This document shows, in pieces, positions 63,041 to 64,000 of a stretch of 64,000 nt of DNA (its first letter is position 1; each line of letters opens with the position of its first letter). Source of the stretch: Stercorarius parasiticus (Eukaryota > Chordata > Aves > Charadriiformes > Stercorariidae). Location of the stretch: assembly GCA_013396915.1 (NCBI GenBank), contig VWZL01001979.1, positions 1,351,165 to 1,415,164 of the forward strand. The letters run 5' to 3'. The notes beneath the pieces are model-generated. The model worked only from the letters and a program-made list of their open reading frames with translations, was not told the DNA's origin and did no database searches. Both the position numbers and the translations under genes were made by a program.

Positions 63041-63711
63041 ACATCCAGAAAGCTCCATAAGTAATTGATAGCTGGTTGACTAGAAAGCTAAGGAATCTGG
63101 TTTAGACATTCGCATTTCAGTTCACTGTTTTGTAGAATTGCTGAATGCAAAACAAATGTCTTTTATGCTTGCTCTTTCTGCTCACATTCAGTTCCCATCT
63201 CCTGCCAACCCAAGTGTATTTGTTCCTGCTGCTGCTGTTCCTTCCCTCCCCCTGGTAGTTGGTGTGCCCCTAAATGACATTACAACACAGATGTCGACAA
63301 CTGTCCACTGTTCTTCACATTACAAAGCACTATGCAGCAGATGGTTCAAATGGCCTGGCATACATTTACTGGAAAGAAGAAAAGAAGAGCTGCCAGATTG
63401 TGACTTTTTAGCTTTATGCCACATGATACGGGTGACAGGTTGGAAAAACCGAGATAGCACAGGAAATAATTTAATTTTTTAATGATTATTTGCGACTGGA
63501 ATTGGTTTGTTTGTTCACTTGTTCCTTTATCAAGACTATATTGGCAGCATCCTCAACAGATTTAGCTTTCTGATCAGTTCAGTATTTCTTAAGAAATAGA
63601 AGGAACACCTAATTTATTTACTTCTATACAAGTCATCTATGCTGTCCCTTAATTAAAAAGATGGATATACTATTTTGTCTTAATTAGGTGACTTTAAAAC
63701 AATGCAGAAAC

Positions 63712-63880
63712 TTAGAATCATGGAATAATTTATGTTCAAAGTAACTTCAGGACATCTTGAATCCATCCTCCTACTCCAAGCTGTCAATTACAGGTCAGAA
63801 CAGATTGATAAGGGCTTTATCCTCTTTGGTCTTCAACACCTTGAAGGACAGAGACTGCTCTACCATTTCATTTGAGAGAA
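63712..63880 (-). mobile_element. Ancient CR1 3' end (copy 6)
   Basis: Begins 'agaatcatggaataattta', the reverse complement of a CR1-type 3' end. It keeps the spaced words 'aacaccttgaaggacagaga' (usual: aacacctccagggatggagac) and 'ctaccatttcatttgaga' (usual: ccaccacttccctggg). It is highly diverged and the 5' limit is uncertain; it may extend toward the window end. Confidence 0.65.
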
Positions 63881-64000
63881 GGGATAGATGTTCAGAAATC
63901 AAGGAAGCACCTGAGAAGGGTCTGGTAGGAAATGGGGTCCACACTCACAAAAAGGTGTTGGAATCATTAGCTCATCTGAAGTGCATCTATACCAATGCAC

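Larger units (their letters stand above)
57611..63711. other. AT-rich region without a recognised gene
   Basis: About 6.1 kb with short open frames and minor simple repeats only. The longest open frame, 63138-63482, gives no recognisable protein. Confidence 0.6.

Noticed and set aside
63138..63482. 114-codon plus-strand open frame
   Set aside because: No known domain and no splice sites or polyadenylation context. One frame of this length is expected by chance in a window this large.
1..64000. Bacterial-type operons, ribosome binding sites, phage or defence islands
   Set aside because: CR1 LINEs, LTR-like repeats, AT-rich gene-poor sequence and microsatellites show vertebrate nuclear DNA, so prokaryotic feature types do not apply.

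Overview
This window looks like a stretch of bird nuclear genome. It is AT-rich, has no operon-like gene packing, and its recognisable genes are all retroelement remnants. Four or more are CR1 LINEs, the dominant avian non-LTR retrotransposon. They are recognised by reverse-transcriptase motifs and by the CR1 3' end (a 'ggtcccttccaac' block followed by short repeats of the type ATTCTATG). I recognise no host protein-coding gene, tRNA, rRNA or known microRNA, so I read the region as intergenic or a long intron. A GC-rich LTR-like block near 41 kb resembles, from memory, LTRs of endogenous retroviruses common in Neoaves. Species and locus cannot be named from the sequence alone.

Layout: 1-6.4 kb is AT-rich single-copy-looking DNA with a short TA-rich microsatellite and a poly(A)/N gap. 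6.4-7.3 kb is a 5'-truncated minus-strand CR1. 8.7-9.3 kb is an old, decayed plus-strand CR1. 16.9-18.8 kb is the largest simple CR1 copy (plus strand), with a broken but readable reverse transcriptase. Its 3' part is nearly identical to the 6.4 kb copy, in inverted orientation. 18.8-40.8 kb is mostly unassigned AT-rich DNA with two GC-richer islands (about 26.5-26.9 and 35.7-36.0 kb), a possible decayed processed pseudogene (28.4-28.75 kb) and a 14-unit GAAA microsatellite (37.66 kb). 40.8-41.6 kb is the LTR-like block, with internal degenerate repeats. 46.3-46.9 kb is a short CR1 3' end carrying a 20-bp tandem duplication. 51.1-52.8 kb is a CR1 with an inverted 5' segment, the arrangement expected from twin priming. 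57.0-57.6 kb is a second probable LTR-related fragment. 63.7-63.9 kb is an ancient minus-strand CR1 tail.

Nothing here works as a multi-gene system. The most informative items are the CR1 5' inversion, the young inverted CR1 pair, three exon-like islands with good splice signals, and non-repetitive segments at about 44.5-44.7 and 49.8-50.5 kb that carry clustered homeodomain/POU-type motifs and may be regulatory. These last two classes are inferences that need cross-species alignment or RNA-seq.
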